Notes: generated by a model not told the origin, from the letters alone. Numbered from the stretch's first letter, positions 1-9,972 are shown. The stretch: 64,000 nucleotides of DNA from Sphingobacteriales bacterium (GCA_004293485.1 RDYW01000037.1:1-64000), one strand, 5' to 3'. Translations and numbers: made by a program.

Positions 1-1930
1 CTCGGCATTTTTATACCACGCCATAAAAGCAGGCCTAGATATGGGCATTGTAAATGCTGGTATGCTAGAGGTTTACGAAGAAATACCCAAAGAACTGCTC
101 GATAAAGTAGAAGATGTATTGCTAAATCGCCGCCCCGATGCTACCGAAATATTGGTAGATTATGCCGAAACTGTAAAAAACAAAGGTAAGGTAATTGTTA
201 AGGACGAGGAATGGCGCAAAACATCGGTACAGGATAGGCTTTCGCACTCCCTTATTAAAGGTATTATTGATTATTTGGATGTTGATGTGGAGGAAGCCCG
301 CCTACAATATGCCAAACCTATTGAAGTTATTGAAGGCCCGCTAATGGCTGGTATGAACATTGTGGGCGATTTATTTGGCGAAGGAAAAATGTTTTTACCA
401 CAAGTGGTAAAATCGGCAAGGGTAATGAAAAAAGCCGTAGCCCTATTATTGCCTTACATTGAAGCCAGTAAAGAAGTGGGCAGCAACAGTAGCGCAGGAA
501 AAATTTTAATGGCCACCGTAAAAGGCGATGTTCACGATATTGGTAAAAACATAGTAGGCGTAGTATTGGCCTGCAATAATTTTGAAGTGATAGATATTGG
601 CGTAATGGTACCTGCTGCCCGCATTTTAGAAGAAGCCAAAAAACATAAGGTAGATATTATTGGCCTAAGTGGTTTAATAACCCCATCGCTGGATGAAATG
701 GTGCATTTTGCCAAAGAAATGGAACGCTTACAAATGGATATTCCGTTAATTATTGGCGGCGCAACTACCTCACGCATACATACCGCCGTAAAGGTAGACC
801 CGCATTATAAAGGATCGGTAATACACGTTTTAGATGCCTCACGTAGTGTAGGTGTGTGTAGCAATTTGCTAAACACCGAAACAAAAACATCATACATTGA
901 AGGTATAAAAGACGATTATCACCAAACCCGCGAAGCTTACAATGCCAAAAAAGTAGATAAAAAGTTTATGCCCATTGCGGTTGCCCGTAACCATAATTTT
1001 AAAATTTCCCTTAGCGGGGAGATGCCTAAAGCACCTAAATTTACAGGTACAAAGGTTTTAAATAATTTCCCTTTGGAAGATTTGGTGCCTTACATAGATT
1101 GGAGTCCGTTTTTTCATACTTGGGAGCTAAGAGGCACTTACCCCAAAATATTTGAAGATAAATATGTAGGCCTAGAAGCACAAAAACTTTTTGCCGATGC
1201 ACAAATATTACTACAAAAAATTGTAGATGAGAAACTGTTAACCGCAAAAGCCGTTTTTGGTTTTTGGCCAGCCAATAGTGTGGGGGATGATATTGTTTTA
1301 AATTTAGGTAACAACCAACAAGTAACCATACACACCCTCCGCCAACAGGCCGAAAAACCTAAAGACGAACCTTATTTCGCTTTGGCGGATTTTATTGCGC
1401 CTAAAAGTACGGGCTTGCAAGATTATTTTGGTGGCTTTGCGGTAACTACAGGTATAGGTTGCGACGAAATGGTGGCCAAATTTGAAGCCGACCACGACGA
1501 TTATAACAGCATAATGGCCAAAGCCTTAGCCGATAGACTAGCCGAAGCCTTTGCCGAAAAACTACACGAACTAGTACGTAAAGATTATTGGGGCTATGCC
1601 ACCAACGAAATTTTAAATTCCGACGACCTTATTAAAGAAAAATACCAAGGCATTCGCCCAGCACCAGGTTACCCTGCCTGCCCCGACCATACCGAAAAAG
1701 AAACCCTTTTTAACCTACTAAACGCCGAAGCCGAAATAGGCTTAAAACTCACCGAAAGCTTTGCCATGTACCCTACCGCAGCCGTAAGTGGCTTTTATAT
1801 GGCACACCCGCAATCCCGCTACTTTGGCCTAGGCAAAATAGATAAAGACCAAGTGGTAGATTATGCCAACAGAAAAGGTATGGATGTGGAAGTGGCGGAG
1901 AGGTGGCTGGGGCCGAATTTGGGGTATTAG
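1..1930 (+). CDS. metH: Cobalamin-dependent methionine synthase, C-terminal part (5' end outside window)
   Basis: Transfers a methyl group from methyltetrahydrofolate to homocysteine through cobalamin in the cytoplasm. The frame is open from base 2, so the first ATG at 41 is internal and the gene is cut by the window edge. The visible part begins at the end of the pterin-binding domain ([16 protein letters not shown]), then has the four-helix B12 cap, the B12-binding Rossmann domain with GDVHDIGKN (axial His at 533-535) and a GLSGLITPS loop, and finally the reactivation domain with the AdoMet-binding signature [12 protein letters not shown] near 1651-1692. The C-terminus looks complete. It converges on the minus-strand peroxidase gene; I see no clear hairpin terminator in the 76-base gap. 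Family assignment is certain. Confidence 0.97.
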   Translation, partial: SAFLYHAIKAGLDMGIVNAGMLEVYEEIPKELLDKVEDVLLNRRPDATEILVDYAETVKNKGKVIVKDEEWRKTSVQDRLSHSLIKGIIDYLDVDVEEARLQYAKPIEVIEGPLMAGMNIVGDLFGEGKMFLPQVVKSARVMKKAVALLLPYIEASKEVGSNSSAGKILMATVKGDVHDIGKNIVGVVLACNNFEVIDIGVMVPAARILEEAKKHKVDIIGLSGLITPSLDEMVHFAKEMERLQMDIPLIIGGATTSRIHTAVKVDPHYKGSVIHVLDASRSVGVCSNLLNTETKTSYIEGIKDDYHQTREAYNAKKVDKKFMPIAVARNHNFKISLSGEMPKAPKFTGTKVLNNFPLEDLVPYIDWSPFFHTWELRGTYPKIFEDKYVGLEAQKLFADAQILLQKIVDEKLLTAKAVFGFWPANSVGDDIVLNLGNNQQVTIHTLRQQAEKPKDEPYFALADFIAPKSTGLQDYFGGFAVTTGIGCDEMVAKFEADHDDYNSIMAKALADRLAEAFAEKLHELVRKDYWGYATNEILNSDDLIKEKYQGIRPAPGYPACPDHTEKETLFNLLNAEAEIGLKLTESFAMYPTAAVSGFYMAHPQSRYFGLGKIDKDQVVDYANRKGMDVEVAERWLGPNLGY

Positions 1931-2006
1931 GGAGGTATGGATTTTATAAGGGTAATTTTTACAATAAAAAGCTACAAAAACCAAAAGCAATTTTTGAAAT
2001 TTTAAT

Positions 2007-3782
2007 TTATTCGTCAGTTAAGGTTTTTAAAAAACTTATGATATTACTTTTTTCGCTAACCGATAGTTTTAAATTATCAAATGGCAGCGTTTGGTGCTTT
2101 AATTTCATACCAATACCATTTCCGCCACCAAGTTCATAAAATTTAATAACATCAACTAAAGTAGTATAGATACCGTTGTGCATGTAGGGGGCAGTTTTTT
2201 CAATGTTACGTACAGTTGGGGTTTTAAACGAAAATTTTAATTCTTCTATTTGATTTACATTATACCTCCCTTCATCGGTATCTACGACTGCATTTTTCCA
2301 TGCTACACTTTTGGGCACACCTATTACTTCCGACTCTGTATTGTTAAACCAAGGTGGTACGGTACCATTATATAAAGGAATAAAATGGCAACTAGCGCAT
2401 TTTCCTTTACCTGTAAAAATATTGAAGCCATTAATTTCAGCGGCTGTTAGAATTGCTTTGTTTTGAAAATACTTATCAATTTTTGAGCTAAATGGCATTA
2501 AACTTCTTACATAGGAGGCAATGGCATTTCTCACTTCGTATGGTGTAATTTCTTTTTTATTGGGATAGGCATTTTTAAACATTTGCATTATTTCGTTATT
2601 TTTTAATAAACGATTATTAATTTCTTTAGGTGATAAATTAAATTCATCGGGGTTTTTCATCACGCTCTCTATTTGATTTTCTAAGTCTTGAGACCTTAAA
2701 TCGAAAAAATATGATTTTTGAAACGAGGAATATAGTAAAGTAGGCGAATTTCGCATTACTGAATTACTGTGTACATTTATACCCGATGTTACATTTCCAT
2801 CAGTAAATGCATTATCGGCATGGTGGCATGATGCACAGCTAAGTGTATTATTAAGTGATAAGCTTTTGTTGTTAAATAAAACTTTACCCAGTGTTTTTTT
2901 TTGTTTGGTTGATTTAGATTCAGCATAAGGCGAAAAAGCATCAGGGTTAATTTTTTTACCTTGCATCAAATCTGCTAGATGACCATAAAATACTTTGTTT
3001 TCTGTAAAGTGTGGCGTTTTATAAATCACTAATTTAAAATCATTTTCTAAAGCAACACTAAGGGGCATTAAATAATTTTTAATAAAAACTAATCTATTAA
3101 AGCTATCAAATTTTGGGTTTTGAATTAAATATTTTATGGCATTATTAGCAATATAAATAAAATTTTGATTGTGTTTTTTTTGGTTAGTGTTACCATACAT
3201 TGTATAGTAATCTACTATTCCAATTATAGAATACTGTGCTTCGCTAATTGAATTAAACGCTACTGGCGAATCAAAACCTGTAATTCCTAAAGTGGCTATA
3301 CGAATAATTTGATGTTGAATTAGCTCGTAAAAATGATGATTTTGAACAGGTAAATCTTTAAAGGTTTGTTTAATAAAGTTTAAATCTGTTTTTAAAATAT
3401 TAACTTCTTTTGTTAATTTAATATAATCTATGCTGTCGTTACATATAATTTCTTCAATTACTTGGTATCCACTGGCTTCATTTACAATATTATCATCGGT
3501 TTTTATTTCGGGTAATGCAGGCCCATTTATTCTTCGAGCTAAACCTTGAAAATAGTATTCTACAAAGGGTTCAATTTTTTTGTACTTATTTCTACTGTTA
3601 AAAAACGAAATTTTAATTTTTTTAGTGTCTTTTAATTTTACCAGTTCGTTTAAAGCTAAGTTTAGGGTATCTATTTTTTCTTCTATGTCTGTATGAATTA
3701 AAGATTCGAAACTTTTATTCTCATTTTTGGTACACGAAATAACAATTATAAATAAACAAAAAAAAAGTATTTTTTTTAACAT
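2007..3782 (-). CDS. Di-haem cytochrome c peroxidase/MauG-family lipoprotein
   Basis: Probable periplasmic haem enzyme that reduces peroxide or does MauG-like oxidation. The 591-residue protein has a short signal peptide ending in a lipobox (VISC, Cys17), so it is probably anchored to a membrane as a lipoprotein. Two CxxCH haem sites are visible, CASCH at about 316-320 and CASCH at about 462-466, followed by the conserved TPTVRN...APYMHNG segment of the di-haem peroxidase family. Residues about 20-285 form an extra, mostly helical N-terminal region that I cannot assign; typical bacterial peroxidases are about 330-350 residues, so this is a long form. It lies downstream of a PhoX-like gene but a strong hairpin separates them, so it is probably transcribed on its own. 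Confidence 0.85.
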   Translation of the reverse strand: MLKKILFFCLFIIVISCTKNENKSFESLIHTDIEEKIDTLNLALNELVKLKDTKKIKISFFNSRNKYKKIEPFVEYYFQGLARRINGPALPEIKTDDNIVNEASGYQVIEEIICNDSIDYIKLTKEVNILKTDLNFIKQTFKDLPVQNHHFYELIQHQIIRIATLGITGFDSPVAFNSISEAQYSIIGIVDYYTMYGNTNQKKHNQNFIYIANNAIKYLIQNPKFDSFNRLVFIKNYLMPLSVALENDFKLVIYKTPHFTENKVFYGHLADLMQGKKINPDAFSPYAESKSTKQKKTLGKVLFNNKSLSLNNTLSCASCHHADNAFTDGNVTSGINVHSNSVMRNSPTLLYSSFQKSYFFDLRSQDLENQIESVMKNPDEFNLSPKEINNRLLKNNEIMQMFKNAYPNKKEITPYEVRNAIASYVRSLMPFSSKIDKYFQNKAILTAAEINGFNIFTGKGKCASCHFIPLYNGTVPPWFNNTESEVIGVPKSVAWKNAVVDTDEGRYNVNQIEELKFSFKTPTVRNIEKTAPYMHNGIYTTLVDVIKFYELGGGNGIGMKLKHQTLPFDNLKLSVSEKSNIISFLKTLTDE

Positions 3783-3795
3783 GATATTTTAATAT

Positions 3796-3829
3796 AAAAA
3801 ACCTTTCGTTGTCATTACGAAAGGTTTTT
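3796..3829 (-). terminator. Intrinsic terminator after the PhoX-like gene
   Basis: A perfect inverted repeat of 12 bases (AAAAACCTTTCG / CGAAAGGTTTTT) with a 9-base loop lies 19 bases past the stop of the PhoX-like gene and 14 bases before the peroxidase start. The arms end in A and T tracts, so it could act in both directions; by position it serves the minus-strand PhoX-like gene. Confidence 0.8.
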
Positions 3830-3847
3830 AAGAATTTAAAATTTAAT

Positions 3848-5320
3848 TTATCTAGGTACGTTGTTAATAATAAGTGTTTGTCCGCCAGATTTATAAGGTT
3901 GTACCGAAGTAGCTTTACTAGGGTTTAGGTATTTATCACCTTCAACCCAAGTATGTGCGTGTACGTTGATGGTAAATGTACCAGGCACTCCAACAATATC
4001 CGAAATATCAATCATGGCACCATGTTCCCATGCGCCAAATTTTAACTGATTACCACCTTTTGGGTTGTATTTAGTATTTAATATGCTGGCATCGCCGTGT
4101 GTCATATCCATAAATTGTTTTTTTGTACCAGTAGCAATGTTGTATTGCCAAATTAATGAATTATGGGTAGCCTCAGGCCAAAACGAATCGCCATCTTCCT
4201 GTATGTAAACAAAGTTTTCGGTTACACATACGTTGTCGGGGTTTATAATATCTTTTCCTTTTACGTTAGCCCCAGTTGGTGATACATCGCCATCGGCAAC
4301 TATTTTTAATGTTCCTTTAAGTGGGTCATTGGCATCCATTTTTAACTGATACACGCGTCCCATGTAAGTTTTTTCGGTTGAGCCATTTACGCCCGTTGAA
4401 ACAAAGTAAATTTCTCTGCTATTTGCTGCACTACCTTTACGGTAATCTAAATCTTCCACACGACCAAACTGTATAGCTTTGATGGTGTTATTTAGGCTTT
4501 CAATTTCTGGCCCTGTTAGGTTTTTAGCATTTACAACTTCTGCAAACTCAATATCGTAGGTATTGTTCCAAGTCATCGCTGTTTCTATCTGATTTAAATC
4601 TTTTCTACGCAAAGCATACAATTTGCCATTTTCTAAATCACCAACAGTATTAGATACATACAAGTAAACTTGTCCGTTGCTTGCATCTTCACCACAAATA
4701 ATTACAGTTTTACCTGGATAAGCACCTTTATTTAAAGGCACAGCGTTTTCGCCACTATACTTACCTAATGCAGGTTTAACTCTACTATTATCAAATGGTT
4801 TTGCATATCCAAAAGGGTCTATAGCGTGTGTCATAGCATTTACGTTAGATTCGCCAGTCGTTAAAAATAAAGGACCGAAACCATGTTCTTGTGGCGTAAC
4901 TAAAGTGCCAGAACATAATCTAAACATACCACCATCGGTATTAACGATGTATTCACCTTTGGTAAGGTTTAGTTTTTTATCGAGATACAATCTTGATACA
5001 GCCCAGGTATTTTCGTGATTGGTAACCATAATATAACCACTACCATCAGGGTTTGCCAAAAAGCCTTGCCCATCTGGTGCGCCACCGTAAATCATTTTTC
5101 CCGAATTTGGGATTGTATCTTCGCTACTTACCAACGTAAATACGCCAACGTTTGAAAACTCGGGAAACATTTTAATAAACGAAGGCGTAACCGAGCGATT
5201 TTTAAATTCAATAGTTTCTACTGGCTGTGTGATTTCTTCTTCTTTTTTCTTTTTACAAGAAACAATGACAACGCTAATTATAAGTGTTGCAGTAATTAAT
5301 AAAGTTGGTTTTTTTAACAT
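3848..5320 (-). CDS. PhoX-like (DUF839-type) secreted lipoprotein
   Basis: Probable periplasmic or surface beta-propeller protein related to the PhoX phosphatase family; enzymatic activity is inferred, not shown. The open frame extends to 5353, but the ATG at 5320 gives a clean lipoprotein signal (MLKKPTLLI...VIVSC, then a KKKKEEE stretch), so I use it. The body has the TNHEN motif near residue 100, a GRVEDLDY segment with a YFVSTG strand, and an NPDNVCV...IQEDGD segment, which match the order seen in DUF839 proteins. About 490 residues is a normal length. It follows the response regulator gene on the same strand after 156 bases and is bracketed by 11-base direct repeats. A different beta-propeller function is possible. 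Confidence 0.65.
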   Translation of the reverse strand: MLKKPTLLITATLIISVVIVSCKKKKEEEITQPVETIEFKNRSVTPSFIKMFPEFSNVGVFTLVSSEDTIPNSGKMIYGGAPDGQGFLANPDGSGYIMVTNHENTWAVSRLYLDKKLNLTKGEYIVNTDGGMFRLCSGTLVTPQEHGFGPLFLTTGESNVNAMTHAIDPFGYAKPFDNSRVKPALGKYSGENAVPLNKGAYPGKTVIICGEDASNGQVYLYVSNTVGDLENGKLYALRRKDLNQIETAMTWNNTYDIEFAEVVNAKNLTGPEIESLNNTIKAIQFGRVEDLDYRKGSAANSREIYFVSTGVNGSTEKTYMGRVYQLKMDANDPLKGTLKIVADGDVSPTGANVKGKDIINPDNVCVTENFVYIQEDGDSFWPEATHNSLIWQYNIATGTKKQFMDMTHGDASILNTKYNPKGGNQLKFGAWEHGAMIDISDIVGVPGTFTINVHAHTWVEGDKYLNPSKATSVQPYKSGGQTLIINNVPR

Positions 5321-5476
5321 GATAAGTAATATTTGTTTGGTGCAAAAAACCACAAACTATATTAACCTTTCGTTATGCCACCATTATGTATCTATTACAG
5401 TTACTTAAATTTAATGTTAGCTAAAAATCAATTTAAATTACATTATAGAGTTTAAGCAAATCAATTTTATTTATTA

Positions 5477-6178
5477 TTATACATTTACCAATAACTTATA
5501 ACCTCGGCCATGCACATTTATAATTTCTACCTTTTCATCATCTTTTAAAAACTTACGTAATTTGCTTAAAAAAACATCCATACTGCGGCCATTAAAGTAG
5601 TTATCATCATGCCAAATTTTTAACAGTGCTTCTTCGCGGGTAAGCACATCGTTTAATTTAAGGCAAAGCAAACGTAATAATTCGGCTTCTTTGGTACTAA
5701 GTTTTTGTACCTGTTCATTTCGGGTTATTACTTGGTTAATAAAATCAAAATAGTAAGTACCAATACTAAATGCGGTAGCTTGGTTTTCGTTTTTTACGTC
5801 GTTAGTTTTACTTCGTTTTAAAAGCGCATTGATACGTAACAGTAGTTCTTCTATGCGAAAAGGCTTTGTAATATAATCATCGCCACCTAAATTATAAGCG
5901 GTAGTTTTATCATCCATCATGCCTTTTGCGGTAGCAAAAATTAGGGGTATATGGGCATTTATTTTACGTATTTCTTTGGCTAAAGTAAAACCATCTTTTT
6001 TAGGCATCATTACATCTAATATACAAATATCGAAATCGTTGGCAGTAAAAGCCCGCAATCCTGCATCGCCATCTTTGGCAAGTACTACTTTAAATTTTCC
6101 TTTTATTTGTAAATAATCTTCTAAAAGCAAGCCTAAGTTAGGATCGTCTTCTACCAATAGTATTTTATTTTGTTGCAT
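5477..6178 (-). CDS. OmpR-family response regulator
   Basis: Cytoplasmic DNA-binding regulator that would be phosphorylated by the kinase encoded just upstream. The receiver domain (about 1-120) has acidic pocket residues Glu10-Asp11-Asp12, phosphoacceptor Asp55 (CILDVMMP), Thr83 and Lys105 (YITKPF). The winged-helix effector domain (about 135-233) has the usual STKEAELLRLLC and RSMDVFLSKLRKFL segments and ends in NVHGRGYKL. Length 233 is typical. The gene begins 20 bases after the kinase stop, so both are probably on one transcript. Target genes are not apparent; the PhoX-like gene is the next downstream. Confidence 0.95.
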   Translation of the reverse strand: MQQNKILLVEDDPNLGLLLEDYLQIKGKFKVVLAKDGDAGLRAFTANDFDICILDVMMPKKDGFTLAKEIRKINAHIPLIFATAKGMMDDKTTAYNLGGDDYITKPFRIEELLLRINALLKRSKTNDVKNENQATAFSIGTYYFDFINQVITRNEQVQKLSTKEAELLRLLCLKLNDVLTREEALLKIWHDDNYFNGRSMDVFLSKLRKFLKDDEKVEIINVHGRGYKLLVNV

Positions 6179-6198
6179 TGTAATAGGTTTTTTGGCTT

Positions 6199-8028
6199 TT
6201 AGTTATGTTTAAATTTTATAATAAACTCCGAACCAATATCCTTATCGCTGTAAACTAGGATACTACCGTTCATTTTTTTAACCATCGTATGTACATAACT
6301 TAGCCCTAAGCCAAATCCTTTTACATTATGTACATTACCTGTGGGGATACGATAAAATTGGTCGAATATTTTTTTCAGCTGGTCTTTGTTCATACCTATA
6401 CCCTTGTCGGTAATTTTTATAATTAGTTCGTTTGTATTGTTTTGGGTATTGATATTTATTTGAGGGTAATCTTTGCTGTACTTTAGGGCATTATCAATTA
6501 AATTAAAAATAACATTGGATAAATGCAGGTAATCGCCCGTAATGGTATGGTGTATAGCATTAAGTTGCAAGGTTAAAACGGCATTGTGTTTTTGCAATTG
6601 TAGGCGCATACTATCGGCAACAGCCTGAATAATATCGTTTACCTCAATATTTTTTAGTTCGATATTGGCGTTTTCGTCTTCGGTTTTAGCAATGTTAAGT
6701 ACACGTTCTATATGGTCGCCTAGTCGTTTATTTTCATCATAAATTATGTTTGCAAGGCGGCCTACCCGGCTAGTATCGTTGTTAATTTCGGGGTCGCTTA
6801 GGGCTTCGCTGGCTATCATAATGGTGGCCACAGGAGTTTTAAATTCGTGGGTCATGTTGTTGATAAAATCGGTTTTCATATCGGCCAATTTTTTTTGCCT
6901 CAAAATCGAAAAAATAGTGTAAATAAAACTGCCCATTAATATAAGCAATAGGGCGGTTGATGAGGCCAGTATCATACGCATATTGTTTAAAATAACGGTA
7001 TTTTTTTGTGGGAAAGTAATGGTTAAATACCCCGCATCACGCACTACATCGTTGGTAAATAGGGGAGTTTTGTAGGTGTTATCGGGTTTAAAGTTATTTT
7101 TTTGCCTAGCAGTTTTTACATAAATTACCGAATCGTTAAAATGGCTACTAATTTTGTAATTGTAAGCTAAATATATGCCACTATTTAGTAATTCGGCTTT
7201 TAATAACGAATCGGTTAGGTGTGGGTTTATCCTTTTTTTTAGGGGGATATTTACTTGCTGGTATTCGTTGGCTATATCCTGTAAAACATTTTTTTTACCC
7301 TTTTTTTTCTCTACCGAATCTAAAAAAAGCTTTACATTTTTGGCTTCATTTTGTTGTTTTCGGTGGTTGTTTTGTAGTTCTAGGTTTTTGGTTTTAATGC
7401 TTGCTATAAAGTTAGAGCGTGGTAAAACTTTTAATACCGGGCCAGCTTGCGGGTCGAAAATTAGGTATTGCCTTACCGAATCTACCACGGGGGGAAACTT
7501 CCACCTTCCAAATTTATTTTTTTGTGGTTTTTCTTTAGTAACTTTTTGAACAATATTGTGGCTAAAGCCGTATTCGTCTTCTATCTGTTCTATATCAATT
7601 CTAAAATTATAGTTTACGGCTTCTACGTATGCAGCATCGTTAAATACTAGCGCATTAGGGTAGTTGCTTCTAATTAAACTATCTTGTGCTTTAAATAAGC
7701 TATCGGCTTTGGCTTGTTTGTAGCGCATAAGTTTGGCAAATGCTAGCCCTGCATTGGGTGTAATTTTAGGTTTTTTTTGGGCGTATTGTTGTGCAATTTT
7801 GTTTTGCTGTATAAGTTTTTTTTCGATGGCTTTTTGCGATAAAAAAATGGCTGCTTCTTGTTTTTCAAGTTTTAATGATACGTTTTTAAGTGCTTCGTTT
7901 ACAGTACGGTCGAACAATTGGGCTTTAAAAGAAAACGATTCTTTAATAAAGTAATATTGCATGGCAAGCACCCCTAAAAGTGCAAAACTCATTAATATAA
8001 TAATAAAGCGAACGCTGTGTTTACTCAT
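6199..8028 (-). CDS. Membrane sensor histidine kinase
   Basis: Inner-membrane kinase of a two-component system. TM1 is at about 8-28 and TM2 at about 350-373; between them lies a periplasmic region of about 320 residues rich in charged helices, with no sensor domain I recognise. The cytoplasmic part has the H-box (MTHEFKTPVATI, His394), the N-box (NVIFNLIDNALKYS), G1 (DKGIGM) and G2 (GFGLGLSYV), so all catalytic motifs are present. No HAMP domain is evident, as is common in Bacteroidota kinases of this shape. It is the first gene of the kinase-regulator pair. The stimulus cannot be predicted from sequence. Confidence 0.93.
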   Translation of the reverse strand: MSKHSVRFIIILMSFALLGVLAMQYYFIKESFSFKAQLFDRTVNEALKNVSLKLEKQEAAIFLSQKAIEKKLIQQNKIAQQYAQKKPKITPNAGLAFAKLMRYKQAKADSLFKAQDSLIRSNYPNALVFNDAAYVEAVNYNFRIDIEQIEDEYGFSHNIVQKVTKEKPQKNKFGRWKFPPVVDSVRQYLIFDPQAGPVLKVLPRSNFIASIKTKNLELQNNHRKQQNEAKNVKLFLDSVEKKKGKKNVLQDIANEYQQVNIPLKKRINPHLTDSLLKAELLNSGIYLAYNYKISSHFNDSVIYVKTARQKNNFKPDNTYKTPLFTNDVVRDAGYLTITFPQKNTVILNNMRMILASSTALLLILMGSFIYTIFSILRQKKLADMKTDFINNMTHEFKTPVATIMIASEALSDPEINNDTSRVGRLANIIYDENKRLGDHIERVLNIAKTEDENANIELKNIEVNDIIQAVADSMRLQLQKHNAVLTLQLNAIHHTITGDYLHLSNVIFNLIDNALKYSKDYPQININTQNNTNELIIKITDKGIGMNKDQLKKIFDQFYRIPTGNVHNVKGFGLGLSYVHTMVKKMNGSILVYSDKDIGSEFIIKFKHN

Positions 8029-8099
8029 AAAAACAAATATATTTAAGCCTTTAAGTTAAAGTTTGTTTTTTAACACTATTTAACGGTAATAAATGGTTA

Positions 8100-8630
8100 T
8101 CAAAGCTGTTTTAAAAACATATCAATAGCGGCAATGGCATTGCTTAATCGGTTTTGTTTACCGTTTATTAAGGTATAATTTGCCCCTAGTGCTTGCAATT
8201 CGGTATGCCATACTTGCATAAAATATTCGCCAAGGTTTTCAAAATCCCGCAAAGGGTCGGCTTCCCAAGGCAAGTCAGTATCCATTAATAAATAAAAATC
8301 GTAGGGATGAGTTTTTAAGGTATCTAAAACAACTTGCGGGGTTATGCCTAATTGATAATCGCTCCATACTTTTACGGTTAAAAAAGTGGTATCGCATATC
8401 AATACGTTGTTACGGGCAAGGGTTTCTAGGGCTGCTTCTAAAGCCAGCTGGCCATAAAACATATTTTCTTCATCTTGTAAAGTGCAGGGTTTTTGCAATG
8501 TGGCACAGTAATATCGGGCATATTCGGGCACCCACACGGTGTGGTAATGCTGCGCTAATAGGCTGGCAATAGTGCTTTTTCCTGTCGATTCGGGGCCTAC
8601 AACCGCAATTTTTATTAGCTTATTACCCAT
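8100..8630 (-). CDS. NadR-type nicotinamide riboside kinase / AAA ATPase
   Basis: Likely phosphorylates nicotinamide riboside to NMN in NAD salvage. The Walker A motif GPESTGKST lies near the N-terminus, followed by the WVPEYARYY segment and LICDTTFLT typical of the kinase domain of NadR; the adenylyltransferase and repressor domains of enterobacterial NadR are absent. Two starts are possible: ATG at 8651 (overlapping pnuC by 37 bases) or ATG at 8630 (overlap 16 bases); I chose the shorter because the beta-strand and P-loop begin right after it. The overlap with the upstream pnuC gene supports joint function: uptake followed by phosphorylation trapping. Confidence 0.85.
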   Translation of the reverse strand: MGNKLIKIAVVGPESTGKSTIASLLAQHYHTVWVPEYARYYCATLQKPCTLQDEENMFYGQLALEAALETLARNNVLICDTTFLTVKVWSDYQLGITPQVVLDTLKTHPYDFYLLMDTDLPWEADPLRDFENLGEYFMQVWHTELQALGANYTLINGKQNRLSNAIAAIDMFLKQL

Positions 8631-9235
8631 TTTTGCATTTCTTTTTTCCAATCTAAATATCCTTTTAAAGCTATAAAAACAAAAACTAAATATAGCATGG
8701 CTGTTGCCAATAAATTTTTATGAATATAAAGAGGGATGTAAAGTAAATCAACAATAATCCAAATTAGCCAATTTTCTAGCTTTTTGCGGGTCATTAAAAA
8801 TTGGGCAATAAAGCTTGTAATGGTACACAAGCCGTCTAGATAAGGTACATCGGTATCTGTATACTTTGAGAGCAAAAAACCAGCCGATGCGTTTAAAAAA
8901 AACCATGTAATAAATATAAAAAGCCATTGCTTCGAGGTGATTTTAACAATTTTCTTAGGTGATTTTTGAGCTAATATTTTGCCGTTACTCCAATAATACC
9001 AACCATACAAAGCCGTGACAAAAAAGTATAATTGTAAAATGGCATCGCCATATAGCTTAGCATCGTAAAATATATAAAAGTAAGTAAGCACACTTATAAT
9101 AGATATTGGCCAAGTAAGTATATGTTGTTTTACAGCTAAATATACGCAAGCTAAACCAGTAATAGTGCCTAACCATTCGAGCGGGGTTATGGCAATAAAT
9201 TGATGTAGTATTTTTATTAAAATATGGTTAAACAT
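8615..9235 (-). CDS. pnuC: PnuC-family nicotinamide riboside transporter
   Basis: Inner-membrane facilitator of about 206 residues with roughly seven hydrophobic segments. The family pattern is clear: an early GLACVYLAVKQ segment, TWPISIISV, and a tryptophan/tyrosine-rich YGWYYWSNG stretch. Some Bacteroidota PnuC homologues carry thiamine (PnuT) and then lie next to thiamine genes or TPP riboswitches; here the partner is a NadR-type kinase and I see no riboswitch-like leader, so nicotinamide riboside is the likelier substrate. Its 3' end overlaps the kinase gene. Confidence 0.9.
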   Translation of the reverse strand: MFNHILIKILHQFIAITPLEWLGTITGLACVYLAVKQHILTWPISIISVLTYFYIFYDAKLYGDAILQLYFFVTALYGWYYWSNGKILAQKSPKKIVKITSKQWLFIFITWFFLNASAGFLLSKYTDTDVPYLDGLCTITSFIAQFLMTRKKLENWLIWIIVDLLYIPLYIHKNLLATAMLYLVFVFIALKGYLDWKKEMQKWVIS

Positions 9236-9304
9236 TTATTATGTTGCAAATTATATAGCTCTGTTCATTGCTATCTCGTTTGCCCAACTTGCACCAAACT
9301 ATAT

Positions 9305-9315
9305 GTTGTGTGTAA
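9305..9315 (+). repeat. Left copy of 11-base inverted repeat
   Basis: GTTGTGTGTAA, matched in inverted orientation at 10056-10066. The two copies bracket the 9335-9972 gene pair. A TTGCACC heptamer lies close to each copy (9289-9295 and 10046-10052). Confidence 0.6.
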
Positions 9316-9334
9316 GGCATTGTCATTAGGGTCT

Positions 9335-9730
9335 TCAAATGTTAATACTAACTTCTCCTTTTAAAATATCGATACAAAATTTATGTTCCTTTAGAAAGTT
9401 TAGTCCAATCACGCCGTCATAGTCAGAAGTAATTCCGTGTGCTAAAAAATCATAAACCTGTACTTCAAAGTTAGTCTTAGTAATTCCTAAACATTCCAAA
9501 TGTTCGATATCATAAGTTTCAACAACTATAATTCCATTTGATGTTTCTATTTCTTGCTCGCCTTTACTGTTTTTGAGTTCGTAACCCGAAAAATATAATA
9601 CGTTGCTATCTATTGTGGTATGTGTAGCTGCTGTATCAAGCGCAAGGCGAAATTTAAATTTTCTTTCAATCGAAGCGTTTACAATAATTACATCTTCGTC
9701 AGTCGGAAGGTCGAAGGAAAAAATTTTCAT
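9335..9730 (-). CDS. Retropepsin-like aspartic protease-type protein
   Basis: 131-residue protein that resembles one half of a pepsin-like fold. The candidate catalytic motif is ALDTAATHTTID (about residues 30-41; DTAA in place of DTGA), and the second family signature DGVIGLNFL lies at about residues 106-114, so it may dimerise as retropepsins do. No signal peptide is present, so it is probably cytoplasmic. Its ATG overlaps the stop of the upstream 81-residue gene by 4 bases, which implies translational coupling. The pair has the look of a small accessory cassette. Proteolytic activity is inferred; a non-catalytic aspartyl-protease fold is possible. Confidence 0.7.
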   Translation of the reverse strand: MKIFSFDLPTDEDVIIVNASIERKFKFRLALDTAATHTTIDSNVLYFSGYELKNSKGEQEIETSNGIIVVETYDIEHLECLGITKTNFEVQVYDFLAHGITSDYDGVIGLNFLKEHKFCIDILKGEVSINI

Positions 9731-9972
9731 ATTTTTTTCAGTATTCCGATTTTACGATGTTGTTTTAAATCTCCTGCAAAAGCAATGGTTACCGATGAGT
9801 AGTCCGCAGTTTTGTCTCTACCGATATAGCAAACTTCTTTTTTGTCTTTACTATGGTACAAAACGATGCCTCCCAAAACAGATGTGTTTTTCATTTCTGG
9901 GTCACCTAAAAGTACCCACTCGTTTGGGTAAAGCTTTTTGAGTTCATCAAAAGCTATATATGAGTTTTCCAT
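9727..9972 (-). CDS. Small protein of unknown function paired with the retropepsin-like gene
   Basis: 81 residues, soluble, no signal peptide, no motif I recognise. It begins MENSYIAFDELKKLYPNEWV and has predicted beta strands (GGIVLYHSK, EVCYIGR, VTIAFAGD), suggesting a compact alpha/beta fold. It is the first gene of a two-gene unit: its stop overlaps the next start (ATGA, 9727-9730). The tight coupling suggests a complex or substrate-protease relation, but no function can be assigned from sequence. Confidence 0.7.
   Translation of the reverse strand: MENSYIAFDELKKLYPNEWVLLGDPEMKNTSVLGGIVLYHSKDKKEVCYIGRDKTADYSSVTIAFAGDLKQHRKIGILKKI

Noticed and set aside
7175-7549. 124-codon plus-strand ORF inside the histidine kinase gene
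   Set aside because: It is antisense to a well-conserved kinase, Cys/Phe-rich and without family features; typical shadow frame. The same holds for the other long antisense frames, such as 29544-29969 in pgk and 48272-48646 in pyrG.
8029-8099. TPP riboswitch linked to the pnuC/nadR genes
   Set aside because: This gap lies downstream of the pair and the upstream region (9236-9304) shows no TPP-type conserved words such as CTGAGA.
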